From an uncultured Kiritimatiellota bacterium (GTDB lineage Bacteria; Verrucomicrobiota; Kiritimatiellia; RFP12; UBA1067), in the NCBI GenBank assembly GCA_934635225.1, contig CAKTYZ010000002.1, positions 62,001 to 126,000 on the forward strand: 64,000 bases of DNA, in the 5' to 3' direction. Every line of letters begins with the position of its first letter. Position 1 is the first letter of the stretch. The notes beneath the pieces were generated by a model. It saw only the letters and a program-made list of their open reading frames with translations, did no database searches and was not told the origin of the DNA. This document shows, one piece after another, positions 1 through 11,300 of the stretch. The position numbers were made by a program, and so were the translations under genes.

Positions 1-2
1 GT

Positions 3-1310
3 CTCAGACTCGGCCTCGACCACTGTGAACCTCTCCTGCGCCGCCACGACCTTCTTGTCCGACGCTTCCAACGACTGGACCTGCGCCTGAACGGCGTCGC
101 GCTGTGCGGCGATGACGTCCTTCTGATGGTCAATCGCCAGCATCGCCAGCACAAGCGCCGCGACAACCGCCGCGCCGCCGGCAATGACAAACGGAATCTT
201 CGCCTTCTCAGCACGCGCCTCGACGAGAGACGGGGGCAGAAGGTTGATCGCGAAACGCGTCCCGCCCGCGCTGTGCAGAGCAAGACCGACCGTCGTCGCA
301 ATGAACGCGCCATCTGACTCCAGCGCAGACGCATCGACGCGAGGCCCGACGGAAACGACCGAGAACGGGTCGAAGAAGGAGACCTCCATCCGCAGCGCCT
401 CCTGGAAGAAGATGTCGATCTGCGGCAGAAGCGCCGTGCCGCCCGTCAAGTAGAGATGCTGCGGCGCCGTGCCGCCTTGCTGACTGCGATAAAAGTTGAT
501 GGAACGCGAAATCTCGGCATTGAGGCGCGTCATCGCCGCGCGACACGCCTTCGAGATGCGGTCGGAAACCTCGTCCGCATCCTCCGTCACTCCGCCTGTC
601 GAGACATAGCCGCGCGTGCACTTGAGCTGCTCGGCCTCTTCCGTCGAGCAGCCGAGCGCCGACGCGATTTCCTTCGTGACGGCGTTGCCGGCGACGGGAA
701 TCGAGCGGTTATAGATCTTGTCGCCCTCAATGATGACAAGCGAGGTCGTCTTCGAGCCAATGTCCAGCAAGACGCTGCACGAGCCGTCGTCGCCAATCTG
801 GGCGCGCAGGGCGTTCGTGAGCGCAAGCGGCGCAGCGTCGACGAGTTCAGGCGTGAAGCCCGCCGCCGACACGGCGGCTGTCAACGCCTCGACCTGATCG
901 ACCTTCGCCGCGACGATCATCACGGACTTGTCGCCCGTCTCCGTGTCGCCCAGAACCTGACGGTCGCAGACGATCTCGTCAATCGGGAACGGAATGTTCT
1001 GCTCGATCTCATAGCGGATCATCTGCTCGAACTTCTCGGAGCCGCCCGCCATCGGAATCGACGCAAAGCGCGGGAAGACCATCTGACCCGAAATCGCGAC
1101 GGCGATCTTGCCGGGGCGAATCCCCTTCGAATGCACAATCTCCTGAATCGCCGGCGTCAGAATCGCCGTCGCGTCCCCGCCGTCCAACGGAGCCGCGAGC
1201 GTCGCCGTGCCGTAATTGACCAGCGTCAGAGCGCCCTTCGCACCCGCCTCGTACTCGGCGAGCTCGATGTTCGCCGCGCCGATGTTCAACGTTAAGAACT
1301 TCTTAGCCAT
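3..1310 (-). CDS. pilM: PilM-like pilus ATPase (Amuc_1101 type), C-terminus cut by window edge
   Basis: The ATG is at 1310 and the frame stays open to the left edge (436 residues visible). Residues 1-340 are an actin/FtsA-like fold typical of PilM: an N-terminal strand KKFLTLNIGAANIELAEYE, a second subdomain around VLLDIGSKTTSLVIIEGDKI, and the late strand HLYLTGGTALLPQIDIFF. From about residue 351 the sequence FAINLLPPSLVEAR begins. This resembles the start of PilN, and is followed by one membrane helix (about 368-392) and a Gln/Glu-rich, probably coiled-coil, stretch. PilM normally binds the cytoplasmic tail of PilN, so this looks like a PilM-PilN fusion as in the Amuc_1101 family of Akkermansia. 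It starts 18 nt after the Amuc_1102-like gene. Assignment to PilM is firm; the fusion is inferred from the motif and helix. Confidence 0.85.
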   Translation of the reverse strand, partial: MAKKFLTLNIGAANIELAEYEAGAKGALTLVNYGTATLAAPLDGGDATAILTPAIQEIVHSKGIRPGKIAVAISGQMVFPRFASIPMAGGSEKFEQMIRYEIEQNIPFPIDEIVCDRQVLGDTETGDKSVMIVAAKVDQVEALTAAVSAAGFTPELVDAAPLALTNALRAQIGDDGSCSVLLDIGSKTTSLVIIEGDKIYNRSIPVAGNAVTKEIASALGCSTEEAEQLKCTRGYVSTGGVTEDADEVSDRISKACRAAMTRLNAEISRSINFYRSQQGGTAPQHLYLTGGTALLPQIDIFFQEALRMEVSFFDPFSVVSVGPRVDASALESDGAFIATTVGLALHSAGGTRFAINLLPPSLVEARAEKAKIPFVIAGGAAVVAALVLAMLAIDHQKDVIAAQRDAVQAQVQSLEASDKKVVAAQERFTVVEAESE

Positions 1311-1328
1311 AAGTCTTTCTCACTGCGC

Positions 1329-2033
1329 TCACTGCATCGTCGTCTCGTAGTCGTTCGGATTCACGAGAGCCCAAATCGTCTTCGAACGGTCCACGAGACC
1401 CTGGCGACGCTCGACCATGGGCTTGCCGCCAACCTGCGCGCCCATGACGTTCTGATCATCCCAAAACTGCGTATCGGACTTGATGCCCTTGATCTCACTC
1501 ACCGTGCCGCCGCCAAGGACGTCACCGTTCTGGTTCGAAATCGTGAAACCAATCGCCTTCGGCTCGCCGTAGAGTTCAAGATACGACGGCGGCAGACAGA
1601 CGCACGCGGCATGCGAACCCTGCGGAATGTTGAAGTAGGTGACCGTGGTGTTGAAGTAGCTGTACGGAGAAAGGCCCATCTTGTTGCCCTTGTTCTCCTT
1701 CGCACTCTTCGTCTCCAGCATCACGTGCCACGTGAAGGTGAGCTGGTCAAGAAACTTCGCGTAGGTCGTGTACTTCGTCTCAATCACGATCCACTTGCGC
1801 GGCTTCGTGTAGCAGGTGCCGATCATCGTCGCGCCCTGAATGGACGGCGCGGGCAAGCAACAGGCCTGTCCCGTCTTCGGCATCTGGTCAACGAGAATCT
1901 TCGCCTCCTTGCCGCTCGTCACGGGCCCGTCTTCATTGCCGGCCATCGCCTGCACGCCTTTCTTGGCGCGCGGGGCCGCCAAAGCCGCCGTCACTGCAAA
2001 TGCCGCAACCGTCACCATCATCAGCTTCTTCAT
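1329..2033 (-). CDS. Amuc_1102-like pilus-associated secreted protein
   Basis: This 234-aa protein has a clear Sec signal peptide (MKKLMMVTVAAFAVTAALAA). The start at 2033 has an AAGGAA ribosome site 7 nt upstream. The mature part has no membrane helix. It contains a few cysteines (ACCLPAP and AACVCLPP) and Tyr/Trp-rich segments suggesting a beta-sandwich. I assign it to the Amuc_1102 pilus-like family mainly because it lies directly upstream of a PilM-like gene, as Amuc_1102 neighbours Amuc_1101 in the Akkermansia pilus locus, and because size and signal peptide fit. Family membership is inferred, not shown by a diagnostic motif. It may contribute to the periplasmic or outer part of the pilus machine. 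Confidence 0.6.
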   Translation of the reverse strand: MKKLMMVTVAAFAVTAALAAPRAKKGVQAMAGNEDGPVTSGKEAKILVDQMPKTGQACCLPAPSIQGATMIGTCYTKPRKWIVIETKYTTYAKFLDQLTFTWHVMLETKSAKENKGNKMGLSPYSYFNTTVTYFNIPQGSHAACVCLPPSYLELYGEPKAIGFTISNQNGDVLGGGTVSEIKGIKSDTQFWDDQNVMGAQVGGKPMVERRQGLVDRSKTIWALVNPNDYETTMQ

Positions 2034-2091
2034 CTTTAGGTTCCTTTCGGGTTAGTTTGTGAAATCGAGTAGGGGGAAAGCGGGACGAGAG

Positions 2092-3135
2092 TCACAGCAC
2101 TTTCATTTTCGGAAGGTCCTGAATGTCAACCAAGCCGACGATGCGGCCTTCAGCATCGCAGACAGGCAAATCGTCAATTCGCTTCTTCTCGAAGATCTTC
2201 AGGAGATCCACCGCGTAGGCGTCATCGCGGACGAACTTGGGAGACTTCGTCATGACCATCGAAATCGGCAACGCCAACAGCGTTCCCGCGTCCGCAATTC
2301 CTGTTCTGTGGACAGAGGCTTCTTCTTTGACGGCATTCTGCGTCAGGATTCCCTCGGAGAGCGTCCGGCGGAAGTCCCCGTCAGTGAAGATGCCCACAAG
2401 TCTGTCCGACGCATCGGCGACGACCGCCGCACCGCCTTTGGCCGCCGTCATCGCCAAGACCGTCTCCATCACCGTTGCCGTCGGCAATACCCGCGCAAGA
2501 CGATCGCCCGTGCGCATGATGTCGCGGACCTTGAGAACCAGCGCACGACCAATCGCGCCCGCAGGATGATTCGCCGCATAGTCCTTCAACGAGAACTGCC
2601 GCGCGTCGATCATCACCATCGCGAGCGCATCGCCCATGGCGAGCGTCGCCGTCACCGAATTCGTCGGCGCCATCCCGAAGGGGCATGCCTCCTTGCCGCA
2701 GGGTATCTCCACATGCAGGTCGGAAAGCTTCGCGAGCGTCGAGTTCGGATTTCCCGTCAGCGACACGACCTTCAGCCCGTGACGACGAATCGCCGGAATC
2801 AGCCGCACAACCTCTTCGGATTCGCCACTGAACGAAAGCGCGATCAGAAGGTCACGCGACGACACCATGCCAAGGTCACCGTGCATCGCCTGGACAGGAT
2901 TGAGCACAATCGAGCGCGTGCCCGTCGAAGAGAAGATGGCACTCATCTTCTCCGCAACATGAAGGTTCTTGCCGACGCCCGTCACGACGACAATGCCGTC
3001 TGACGCGACACAGCCCGAGATGAGACGAATGGCCGAGATAAAGGATTCGCCGAGCGAATCGCGAGTCCTTTTCAGACCCTCGATTTCGACATCGAAGACT
3101 TGCTTCGCGCGGGCAATCATCTCACTCTCGGTCAT
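2092..3135 (-). CDS. kdsD: Arabinose-5-phosphate isomerase, KpsF/GutQ family
   Basis: A 347-aa enzyme converting ribulose-5-phosphate to arabinose-5-phosphate, the first step toward Kdo for lipopolysaccharide. Residues about 30-190 form the SIS sugar isomerase domain, with the family signature MAPTNSVTATLAMGDALAMV followed by NHPAGAIGRAL. Residues 205-345 are two CBS domains (RDIMRTGDRLARVLP and DDLPVCDAEGRIVGLVDIQDL). I chose ATG 3135 over the GTG at 3150 because GAGGAAG sits 6-8 nt before 3135. The preceding pta gene ends at 3147, so they are probably co-translated. Presence of this gene implies a Gram-negative envelope with Kdo-containing LPS. Confidence 0.92.
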   Translation of the reverse strand: MTESEMIARAKQVFDVEIEGLKRTRDSLGESFISAIRLISGCVASDGIVVVTGVGKNLHVAEKMSAIFSSTGTRSIVLNPVQAMHGDLGMVSSRDLLIALSFSGESEEVVRLIPAIRRHGLKVVSLTGNPNSTLAKLSDLHVEIPCGKEACPFGMAPTNSVTATLAMGDALAMVMIDARQFSLKDYAANHPAGAIGRALVLKVRDIMRTGDRLARVLPTATVMETVLAMTAAKGGAAVVADASDRLVGIFTDGDFRRTLSEGILTQNAVKEEASVHRTGIADAGTLLALPISMVMTKSPKFVRDDAYAVDLLKIFEKKRIDDLPVCDAEGRIVGLVDIQDLPKMKVL

Positions 3136-3146
3136 TCGTCGCTTCC

Positions 3147-4184
3147 TCACTTTTCCGTAGACTGCAAAAGCGTCACGCAGATCGTCCCGACGATATCCTC
3201 CGCCGAACAGCCGCGCGAGAGGTCGTTCATCGCCTTCGCGAGGCCCTGAAGGTTCGGCCCGATCGCATCCGCCTCGCCGAGGCGCTGCGCGATCTTGTAG
3301 CCGATGTTGCCCGCCTGCAGGTCAGGGAAAATGAAGACGTTCGCATCGCCCTGAATCGCACCGTCCTTGTTCTTCTGCCGACCGACCGACGGAACGATTG
3401 CCGCGTCGAACTGGAGTTCGCCGTCCATGCGAATGCCCTTCTCGGCGAACGCGGGCTTCGCCAACTCGACTGCCTTCTGAACCTTTTCGACGAGATCACC
3501 GCCCGCCGACCCCTTCGTGGAGAAGGAGAGATACGCGACCTTCGGCTCGTTGCCCGTGAGGTCCTTGTAGGTCTGAGCCGTCGCGAGGCCAATGTCAACG
3601 AGCTGTTCCGCCGTCGGGTTGGGAATGACCGCGCAGTCACCGAACGCGAGAACGCTGTCGCCCGAATCCGTCGGTTTCTTGAGATCGAGGATGAAACAGG
3701 AGGAGGCGGTCTTCACGCCCTTCTGCGTGCCGAGCGTGTGGAATGCCGCGCGCAACATGTCGCCCGTCGAGGCGATGGAGCCTGCGACAAGGCCATTGAC
3801 GCGCCCAAGCTTCACCATCATGCCGCCAAAGTAGATGCGTTTCGTGCGCAGTGTCCTCTGCGCACCCGCAAGATCGATGATTTTCTGCTTCTCGGCGGGC
3901 TTCCGCGACTCCTTCGCGTTCCACGCCTCCAAATAGGCCTGCTCAAGCTCGGCGTCGCCCGCCGTGTAGTCAAGAGTCTGGATGCCGCGGTCGGCGAGTT
4001 TCAGCCCCGCCTTCTCTTCGGCGTCAGCGATTTCCGCCGCCGTGCCCAGCACGATCGGCGTGCAAATCCGGCGATCGACGACGGCACAGGCCGCCGTGAC
4101 GACACGTGGGTCCTGCCCCTCCGGCAGAACGACCGTGCCGTTCAGTTTCGAGGCCTTTTCGATGATTTCCCTGATGGCGTTCAT
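3147..4184 (-). CDS. pta: Phosphate acetyltransferase
   Basis: A 345-aa short-form Pta that interconverts acetyl-CoA and acetyl phosphate. It consists only of the catalytic PTA_PTB domain: VVLPEGQDPRVVTAA at the N-terminus, GGMMVKLGRVNGLVAGS in the middle, SFSTKGSAGGDLVEKV, and VFIFPDLQAGNIGYKIAQR near the C-terminus. The DRTGG regulatory region of long Pta proteins is absent. I start it at the Met of MNAIREIIEK (4184), because an upstream in-frame start would overlap ackA. It follows ackA by 7 nt, so the two enzymes of the acetate/ATP pathway are transcribed together with ackA first. Confidence 0.95.
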   Translation of the reverse strand: MNAIREIIEKASKLNGTVVLPEGQDPRVVTAACAVVDRRICTPIVLGTAAEIADAEEKAGLKLADRGIQTLDYTAGDAELEQAYLEAWNAKESRKPAEKQKIIDLAGAQRTLRTKRIYFGGMMVKLGRVNGLVAGSIASTGDMLRAAFHTLGTQKGVKTASSCFILDLKKPTDSGDSVLAFGDCAVIPNPTAEQLVDIGLATAQTYKDLTGNEPKVAYLSFSTKGSAGGDLVEKVQKAVELAKPAFAEKGIRMDGELQFDAAIVPSVGRQKNKDGAIQGDANVFIFPDLQAGNIGYKIAQRLGEADAIGPNLQGLAKAMNDLSRGCSAEDIVGTICVTLLQSTEK

Positions 4185-4191
4185 TTCACAC

Positions 4192-5328
4192 TCACTTTCC
4201 AAGAATCCGCACCGTGTCTCGCGCGATCATCAGCTCCTCGTTCGTCGGGATGACGACAACGGGAATCTTCGAGTCCTTCGTCGTGATGACCTTCAGCTCG
4301 CCACGCACCTTGTTCGCCTTCTTGTCGATCTTGACGCCAAGCGCACCGAGACGCGCGAGAATGCGTCCGCGAACTTCCGACGAGTTCTCGCCGATGCCGC
4401 CCGTCATGACAATCGCGTCCGCGCCTCCGACAATCGTGTTGTAGCCGCCGATGTAGAGCGCGATGCGATAGGCCAGCATTTCCAGCGCGAGTTCCGCCAT
4501 CTTGTCGCCCTTCGCGGCCTTCGCGCAGATGTCGCGGCAGTCGCTCGAGCCCGTGAGCGCGAGAAGCCCCGACTTCTTGTTGAGAAGCGTGTCGGCCTCA
4601 TGCGGCGTCAGGTGCTCGGCCTCCATGATCGAGAGGACGGCCGCCGCGTCGATGTTGCCGCAACGCGTGCCCATCACGAGACCGGCGAGCGGCGTCAGGC
4701 CCATTGTCGTGTCCACGACCCGCCCATTCTTGATTGCCGCGAGCGAACTGCCGTTGCCGAGGTGACACGTCACGAGATTCACCTTCGACAGCGGCTTCTT
4801 GAGGAACCTCGCCGCCGCGAGGGTGACGAACTTGTGCGACGTGCCGTGGAAGCCGTACTTGCGGATGCCGTACTTCTTGTAGTACTTCGGAGCAATCGCG
4901 TACATGCCCGCGCAGTCGGGCATCGTCGCGATATGAAAGGCCGTGTCGAAAACGCCGACGTTCGGGACGCCCTTGAAGATCTTCTCGCACGCCTCCACGC
5001 CGCCGAGGTTCGCCGGCATGTGGAGCGGTCCGAACTTCACGAGCTTCTTCGCCTTCGCCATGTTCGCCTTGGTCATCAGCGCGGAATCCGTGAAGACCTC
5101 GCCGCCGTGGAGAATGCGATGGCCGATCGCGTCAATGCCCTTCGCCTGGTCGCCGAGTTCGGCGACGACGATCTTGAGCGCCTCCGCGTGGTCCTTCGGA
5201 CCGCCACAGCCGATGCGCTCGACGATTCCCTTGGCGAGTCGCTTCTCTTCCTTCATGTCGAAGAGCTGGTACTTGAGCGAACTCGAACCCGAGTTGATAA
5301 CGAGAACTTTGCGAATTTCCTTCTTCAT
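4192..5328 (-). CDS. ackA: Acetate kinase
   Basis: A 378-aa acetate kinase, making ATP and acetate from acetyl phosphate. The ASKHA-fold signatures are present: LVINSGSSSLKYQLFD at the N-terminus, YGFHGTSHKFV, CHLGNGSSLAAIKNGR, DTTMGLTPLAGLVMGTRCG and VMTGGIGENSSEVR. The start is placed at ATG 5328; a GTG 12 nt upstream is possible but has no better ribosome site. It begins only 12 nt after the stop of the 4,193-aa surface protein gene, an unusual neighbour for a core metabolic enzyme, and is followed by pta. Together they indicate fermentative acetate formation. Confidence 0.95.
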   Translation of the reverse strand: MKKEIRKVLVINSGSSSLKYQLFDMKEEKRLAKGIVERIGCGGPKDHAEALKIVVAELGDQAKGIDAIGHRILHGGEVFTDSALMTKANMAKAKKLVKFGPLHMPANLGGVEACEKIFKGVPNVGVFDTAFHIATMPDCAGMYAIAPKYYKKYGIRKYGFHGTSHKFVTLAAARFLKKPLSKVNLVTCHLGNGSSLAAIKNGRVVDTTMGLTPLAGLVMGTRCGNIDAAAVLSIMEAEHLTPHEADTLLNKKSGLLALTGSSDCRDICAKAAKGDKMAELALEMLAYRIALYIGGYNTIVGGADAIVMTGGIGENSSEVRGRILARLGALGVKIDKKANKVRGELKVITTKDSKIPVVVIPTNEELMIARDTVRILGK

Positions 5329-5340
5329 CTTGCACTTCAC

Positions 5341-8300
5341 TTACTGTTCAATCTCGACCTTGTAGAAACCACCGGACGTCTTCGCGCCGTCCATCGGCAC
5401 GGAAATGGCCCCCGCCTTCAGGCTGTCGCCCGACACCGTGATCGTCCTCGTCGCGACGGGCTTCCACGCTTCCGCAAGCGTCGCGGTATGGAGAACCGTC
5501 ACCTTGACCGTCGAGCCGACCGTCACGCGATAGACCGACGAGTTGACGGCCTTCGGCTGCTGGACCGCGCCTTCCACCGTCAAGTTAACCGTCTCGTTCG
5601 CCGCGTCAAAAGTAAGGTCCGAGATGACGAGCGTGCCGTCTTCGACAAGCGGATTCTGACAAAGCGCACCGTCAGCGCCGACCGTCAAGTTCGGCGAGAC
5701 GCCCATCGCCAGCGCGGCGAATGCGGGCGAGGACAGGAACGCGTCCTGGATGCCGCTCGCGAGACCCGCCGTCGGCACCCTCTCACGGTTGACCTCGAAC
5801 AGCAGGTTGCTGGTCAGCGTGCTGTCGATGGCAACTTCGCCCGCGCCCGAGATCGTCAGGCGATTCACGCCTTTCGCCGCAAGGAACGTGCCGTTCTTGC
5901 GTTCGTCAGGCGTCGCCATCACGTACTCCCAAGCGTCCGGCAGGTTGTCACAGTCCGTATCCGCGTCTTCAATGTAGATCGTCACGGGTTCGCTCGCGCC
6001 AACCGCGCTGCCGACCGTCACCGCGACCGGATTGAGGTAGTCCGCCGTCGAGCCGCCGCGCGAACAGAGGTAGCCCATCGACTCCCACTTGTCCCAGACG
6101 CCATTGCCGTTCGAGTCGATGAACGCCTGCAGGTAATAGGAGCCCGCCGGAAGCCCCACGAGACGGCAGTTCGCGCCATCTGCGTCTTCCGTCGTGACAT
6201 ACCCGCCTCCGACGACCGCACCTGTAAAGTCAGGCGACGTGTAGGCACGGACGCGGACAATCGCATTCGGATCGTTCGTGACCACCGCCGGACCGTAGTA
6301 ACGGACAGACGCGCGGACCGTGCCTGTATTGTAGCCGTTGGTCTGGACGCCCATGTAGAAGGAACCGCCCGGCACGAAGTCGTCGTTCTTGAACTTCGCG
6401 TTATACGCGGAAATCGACCACATGTAAGTCATGTTGTTCTCAAAGACGCCAGTCGCACCCGCCGGGCAGTCGCCGATGAACACCGGCGGAGCCCATGTGT
6501 AGACGCCGTTCTCGTCTGCCGCCGGCATCCGCTGGAAGTCACTCGTCCAGCGGAACGTGCCAGCCGCATTCGTGATCTCGACCTTGAACGCCGTGTAGCC
6601 ATTCGCATTGTAGGGCATTGACCACTTGAAGGTCGGCTGACCCACCGTAACCACGCCGCCGCTCGTCTGCGCAATCGGTCGATTGCGCTTTGAATCGAAG
6701 TGACGCACCGGCACGATGAGCGACATGTTGCTCGACGCGTCACCGGAATCAACGTCCTCATTGCCGATGACGATGCGGTAGAGAACGCCCGTCACGTCGC
6801 CGACCACATACTTCTGCGAAGGATTGGAAGCCGACTGGATTTGACCGTTCGAGTCAATCCTGCTGATGATGTCGTCATAGAGCGTCTCCCAGTCCACGTC
6901 AAGCGCACCTGCCGCGAGGAAGTTCGCTTCCGTAATCCACGGGTTGACATCCTTGTCAACCTGCAGGTCCAGCAAGACGCGGCGCATATTCGTGCCGAGG
7001 CTGCCGACAAACGCCTGTCCCTTCGTGCCGATGATGAGGTGCCGGACAACGCGAATACGGTTCACGGAGCCACCGCTCGGCTGAGCCGATGTGACAATAT
7101 TCGTGAAGTTGCCGCTGTCCGCGCCATAGAGCGCCGTACGGTCGTCAAGGCCCTGAATCGGATCGAGACGATTAAAGATCGGCGTCGTGTCCGTGAGGGC
7201 AAGGTCAACCGACGTGCCCTTCCACGAGACGTCCACGTCCGTCACGCAACCATACGGCTCACCCGCCGTGTAGACACCATCGCCATTGAGGTCCGCAAAC
7301 GCGATCACCGTGTTGCGCCCCTCGCGGACATGCCCCTCGTCGGCCTGACCGAGATAGAGCTTGCGCGGCAGACCAACCGCCTCGTTCGCCGAATAGGCGA
7401 TGCGGAAGGACTGGTCTTCCAGCGACACATAGTCATTGTCGTTGGTTTGGCTGATCGCATACATGCCCTTGAAGACGCCAAGATCGAGATCAAACGCGCC
7501 CGTCACCAAATCAACGGTACCGAGGGTCTTGCCCGCACTCGTCATCCAAGTCGCCACCTTGCTGGACTCATCCGTGCGAAGCGTCAAGGACGAAAGCCGC
7601 GAATAAGAAGAGTCTCGCGAAAGCAGCTGGACGTTGGCATTGCCATATTTCCGGCGCGCTGCATCATACTCCGCACGCGTGCCGCGCTGAATCGCGGTCG
7701 AGGAGAAGTTCGTCTGCGTGCCGATCGACCAGCTGTAGTTCTCGCTCGACGGATCGTAGCAGAACTCCAGACTGAGCGAGTTCTTGTTGATGTAACCCGG
7801 CGTCAGCGTGCCAATCGCATGGCGATTCGACCACTTGCCGAGCGTACGGGTATACGCCGTGCCTTCGGCATCTTTCGTCGAGCCATCCGAACTGGACGTC
7901 CCCGTGCCGCCCTCCTTCGACACCGCGCCGATGTTGAACACCGCGTCCGGGCCACGGTCAAGGGACTCGCGAGTCGTCATCTGAACGATGATCGGCGCCT
8001 TCTCGACCGCCGCGCGGCGCTGGCCCGCATAATGGAGCTTCAGCGCAATCGTCGGAATCGGATAGTCCGCCACCAAGCCGTCAACTGCCGTGTAATGCGA
8101 CTGCTCGTCGGCCACGGTCGGCATGCACTGCTTCGCGTAACGGTTCTCGCTGCGGTTCGACCAGCCGTCACCGTCCGCATCCGCATACGGATCGTACTTC
8201 AGACGCGACGCGAAGTCATCCGAATAGAGGTCTTCCCACGAATCGTCCACCAAGTCGTGATCCGTGAAGATTTCGCCAACATAGAGGTCGCCGACCTTGA

Positions 8301-11300
8301 AGAAGTAGTCGGGGATACCCGGTTGCACCGAGTCGGCGCGCGTCGGGTCAAACACCACGCCCAGGCCCTTGAACACTTCGGACAGGAGATATTCGACATA
8401 GTTCGGCAGACCGTCATGATCGTGATCGTCAAGCCCCGACTCGCCCTGAAGTCCATAGAGCTGTTCCCACCAATCCGGCAGACCGTTCTTGTTCAGGTCA
8501 TAGCGCTGGCGGAAGTCACCGTCAGAGCCATCCGTCACCGGGTTGCCGTTCTTGTCGCCGTGGTAGCCGCGCGCCAGATCACGCAGGAACGCCTCGATCG
8601 CGGTCATCGTCGTACCATTCGTCTGGTTCGGCCACTTGACGAGCGTATCCCAATTGATCTTGCCCGTGCCCGTCACCTCATCATCGCGGTAGAAGTCCTC
8701 GGCCAGCGAGTCCCACCAATCCGGCAGGCCGTTCCCGTCGCTGTCGGTGCCGGCGATCTCCCAGTTCGTGGACGATCCCTGATTGTCCCAGAGGTTGTCG
8801 ATATGCTTGGCGTATGCGCCGCCAAGCGGGAGAAGGTCATCGCCCGACTGGTTGAGATGGCGTCCCGTGAAGTCGAAGAGCGTCTCGAACTGCGTGTTCG
8901 CCGTCTCATCGAGTTCCGTCACGAAATGGTGGCGGGTGCTTGTCGTCAGGTAGAGCGGATCGCCGTCTTCAATCGCCGCGCGACGAACCTGCGTCCAGAA
9001 CGAGACCGGTTCGGCCGAACGCGCAAACTTGTATGTGCCAGCTTGCGTCCCGGCGAAGTCTTCGCTCCAGTAGCAGGAGTCGAGCGTCGTGCCGTCGTAG
9101 CGCGGCAGATGCGTCACCGTGTTCGGCACCCAGGCGATCCACGCCTTGTCGTCGTAGACCGTGCCCGTGTAGCCCGCAAGGACCTTTTGCCACCAGTCGA
9201 TGCCATAACCCTCCGGCCGCGAACGGAGCGCACGGCCGCCATCACCCGTGCTCGCGTCATCGCCGAGGAAGTTGAAGCCCGACGGCACCTTCGCGACCGC
9301 GCCCTCTTCCGAGCCGCCGAAGAGCGAATCAAACGACCAGTGGAAGCGAAGTTCCGCCGGAAGAACGTACGGATTGCCGCTGCCGTCCTTCGCGTAGCGC
9401 CCGCGATACTGGTCCGCCGCGCCTGACTTGCTCCATTCCGCAAAGAAGTCCTCGCGGTTCTGCTTCGCGTCATCCGCCGTGAAGCGCGTCATCCGCGCCT
9501 GAGCGATCTCGTCCGCCGAACGCGCGCCATCCCAGATGCGGACTTCGTCAACGAAACCCTTGAAGAAGCCCGTGTAGGCGCTCCAGCCTGCCGCACGCGT
9601 GACGTCAAGTGCCGACGCATCGACCGCGCCCTGGCTGAAGTTCTTCACGCTCGCGCCGAGAATGATCGCATGGAGACCGTACTCGCGGTCACGCCAGTAG
9701 GTCATGCCCGGCTTCGTGTGAACGCCCGCCATGCCGTTCGCCGAGACAGCCGCCGAACCGTAGGTCGGCTGGAGGCCCGAACTGCGGAAACCGCTCGCCT
9801 TGCCGTTGACGTAGAGCGTCAGCTTCGTCGCATCGTAGGTCGCCGCGAGATGCGTCCACTCGCCCGTCGCCGCGGTGTCGCTCACGACTTCGACCGCGTT
9901 CTTCGTCGTGTCATTCGGATCGAACAGCGTGAACCACTTGCCACCCTTCAAGCCAAGGCGGAAATTGCAGCGGATGTATTCCTGGTCATCCGGATTCGAC
10001 TTCTCCACGTAGACCGCACGCTCAACCACCGTCGAGTCGGCCAGCGACTCCGCCTTGACCCAGCATTCGACCGTGTATTGGAGAAACGACATGTCGTCCG
10101 GATAACGCCCGCTCTTCTGGGCTTCCGGATGGTATTCGCGGACGAACGGCATCGTCTGCAGAATCGACGGCTTGGCCGGGCCCTGGAAGTACATCGCCTG
10201 ACGGCGCTGCGGCGAATCGACGTCAATCGGGTCGGTCGCGCCATGATACTTGCCCGCAAGCTCGTCCTGGTCGTTCAGGCCATCGTGGTCCGTGTCGAAG
10301 CCTTCGTTCTCCTCAAAGGAAGCAATCCAGTTCATGGAATCTCCGCCGTTCACGACGCTCCAGGCGTCCGGGTTGAAGACGTCAAACCTGCCGCCTCCTT
10401 CGCCGTCCGCGACGAAACCGTCGAATGTCGTGAGATCGTAGTCTTGGCCGTCGTAGGTGAACTTGTCCACGGCCACCTTGATCGCCTCAGAACGGACCGG
10501 GACGCGGTAGTTCATGCGCACAAGCGAGTTCGAGTAGCTCGAATCCGTCATCCACAGAGGCGTCGGGTCGGTGTGATGCCATGTCGTCGTCGGCGAGATG
10601 AGCGGCATGACCGCCTCTTCCTGGTTGCGGATGCCGTCGCCGTCAGGGTCAGCCGTCGCAAGGCCGTTCAACCAAGGGAAGACCTCGAAGTCATAGCCGT
10701 TGCCGCGCGGTTTCTTGCCCGTCCACTCGGAGCTTGCGACCTTGCGCTGCCAGAAGTTCTTGTAGCTGTCGGCCGAATCGCCTTCGCCCCAGGCCTGAGG
10801 CGTCTTGCGGCCCAGACCGCCCAGCGAGTCGTAAATGAGGTCAAACGCATCCGAATCGCTCTTGATGCCGCTGCCGTTCACGTGCCACCACTGCCCCTTG
10901 ACTCCCGACGCGCCGAGAAGCGGGTTCAGGCCGTGGAAGACTTCATAGTAGTCGTCCATGCCGTCGTGATCCGAATCCGGGTCAATCGGCGAACAGCTTG
11001 CGTATTTTGTCGGGATGTACTTGAGCGTCTTCGGATCAACGCCAAGATCCTTCCACGCCTTCCCCCAGACGTCCGCCACCGACAGGCCGTTCACCTTGTT
11101 GTAGAACCAGTAGTAAGCCCCCGTCGCCTTGCCGTTCGACAGCAGACTGTCCAAATAGGCCGCATCCCAGACGTTCTCCAGGCGCGAGAAGTACTGTGCT
11201 CCCGAACCCGTGTCCGTGACGAAGTGCGGGTTGTAAATCGGGCTTGACGCATCGACGAGCGTCTTGTACCAGAACTCATTCACGTCGTCGCTTTCGAGAA

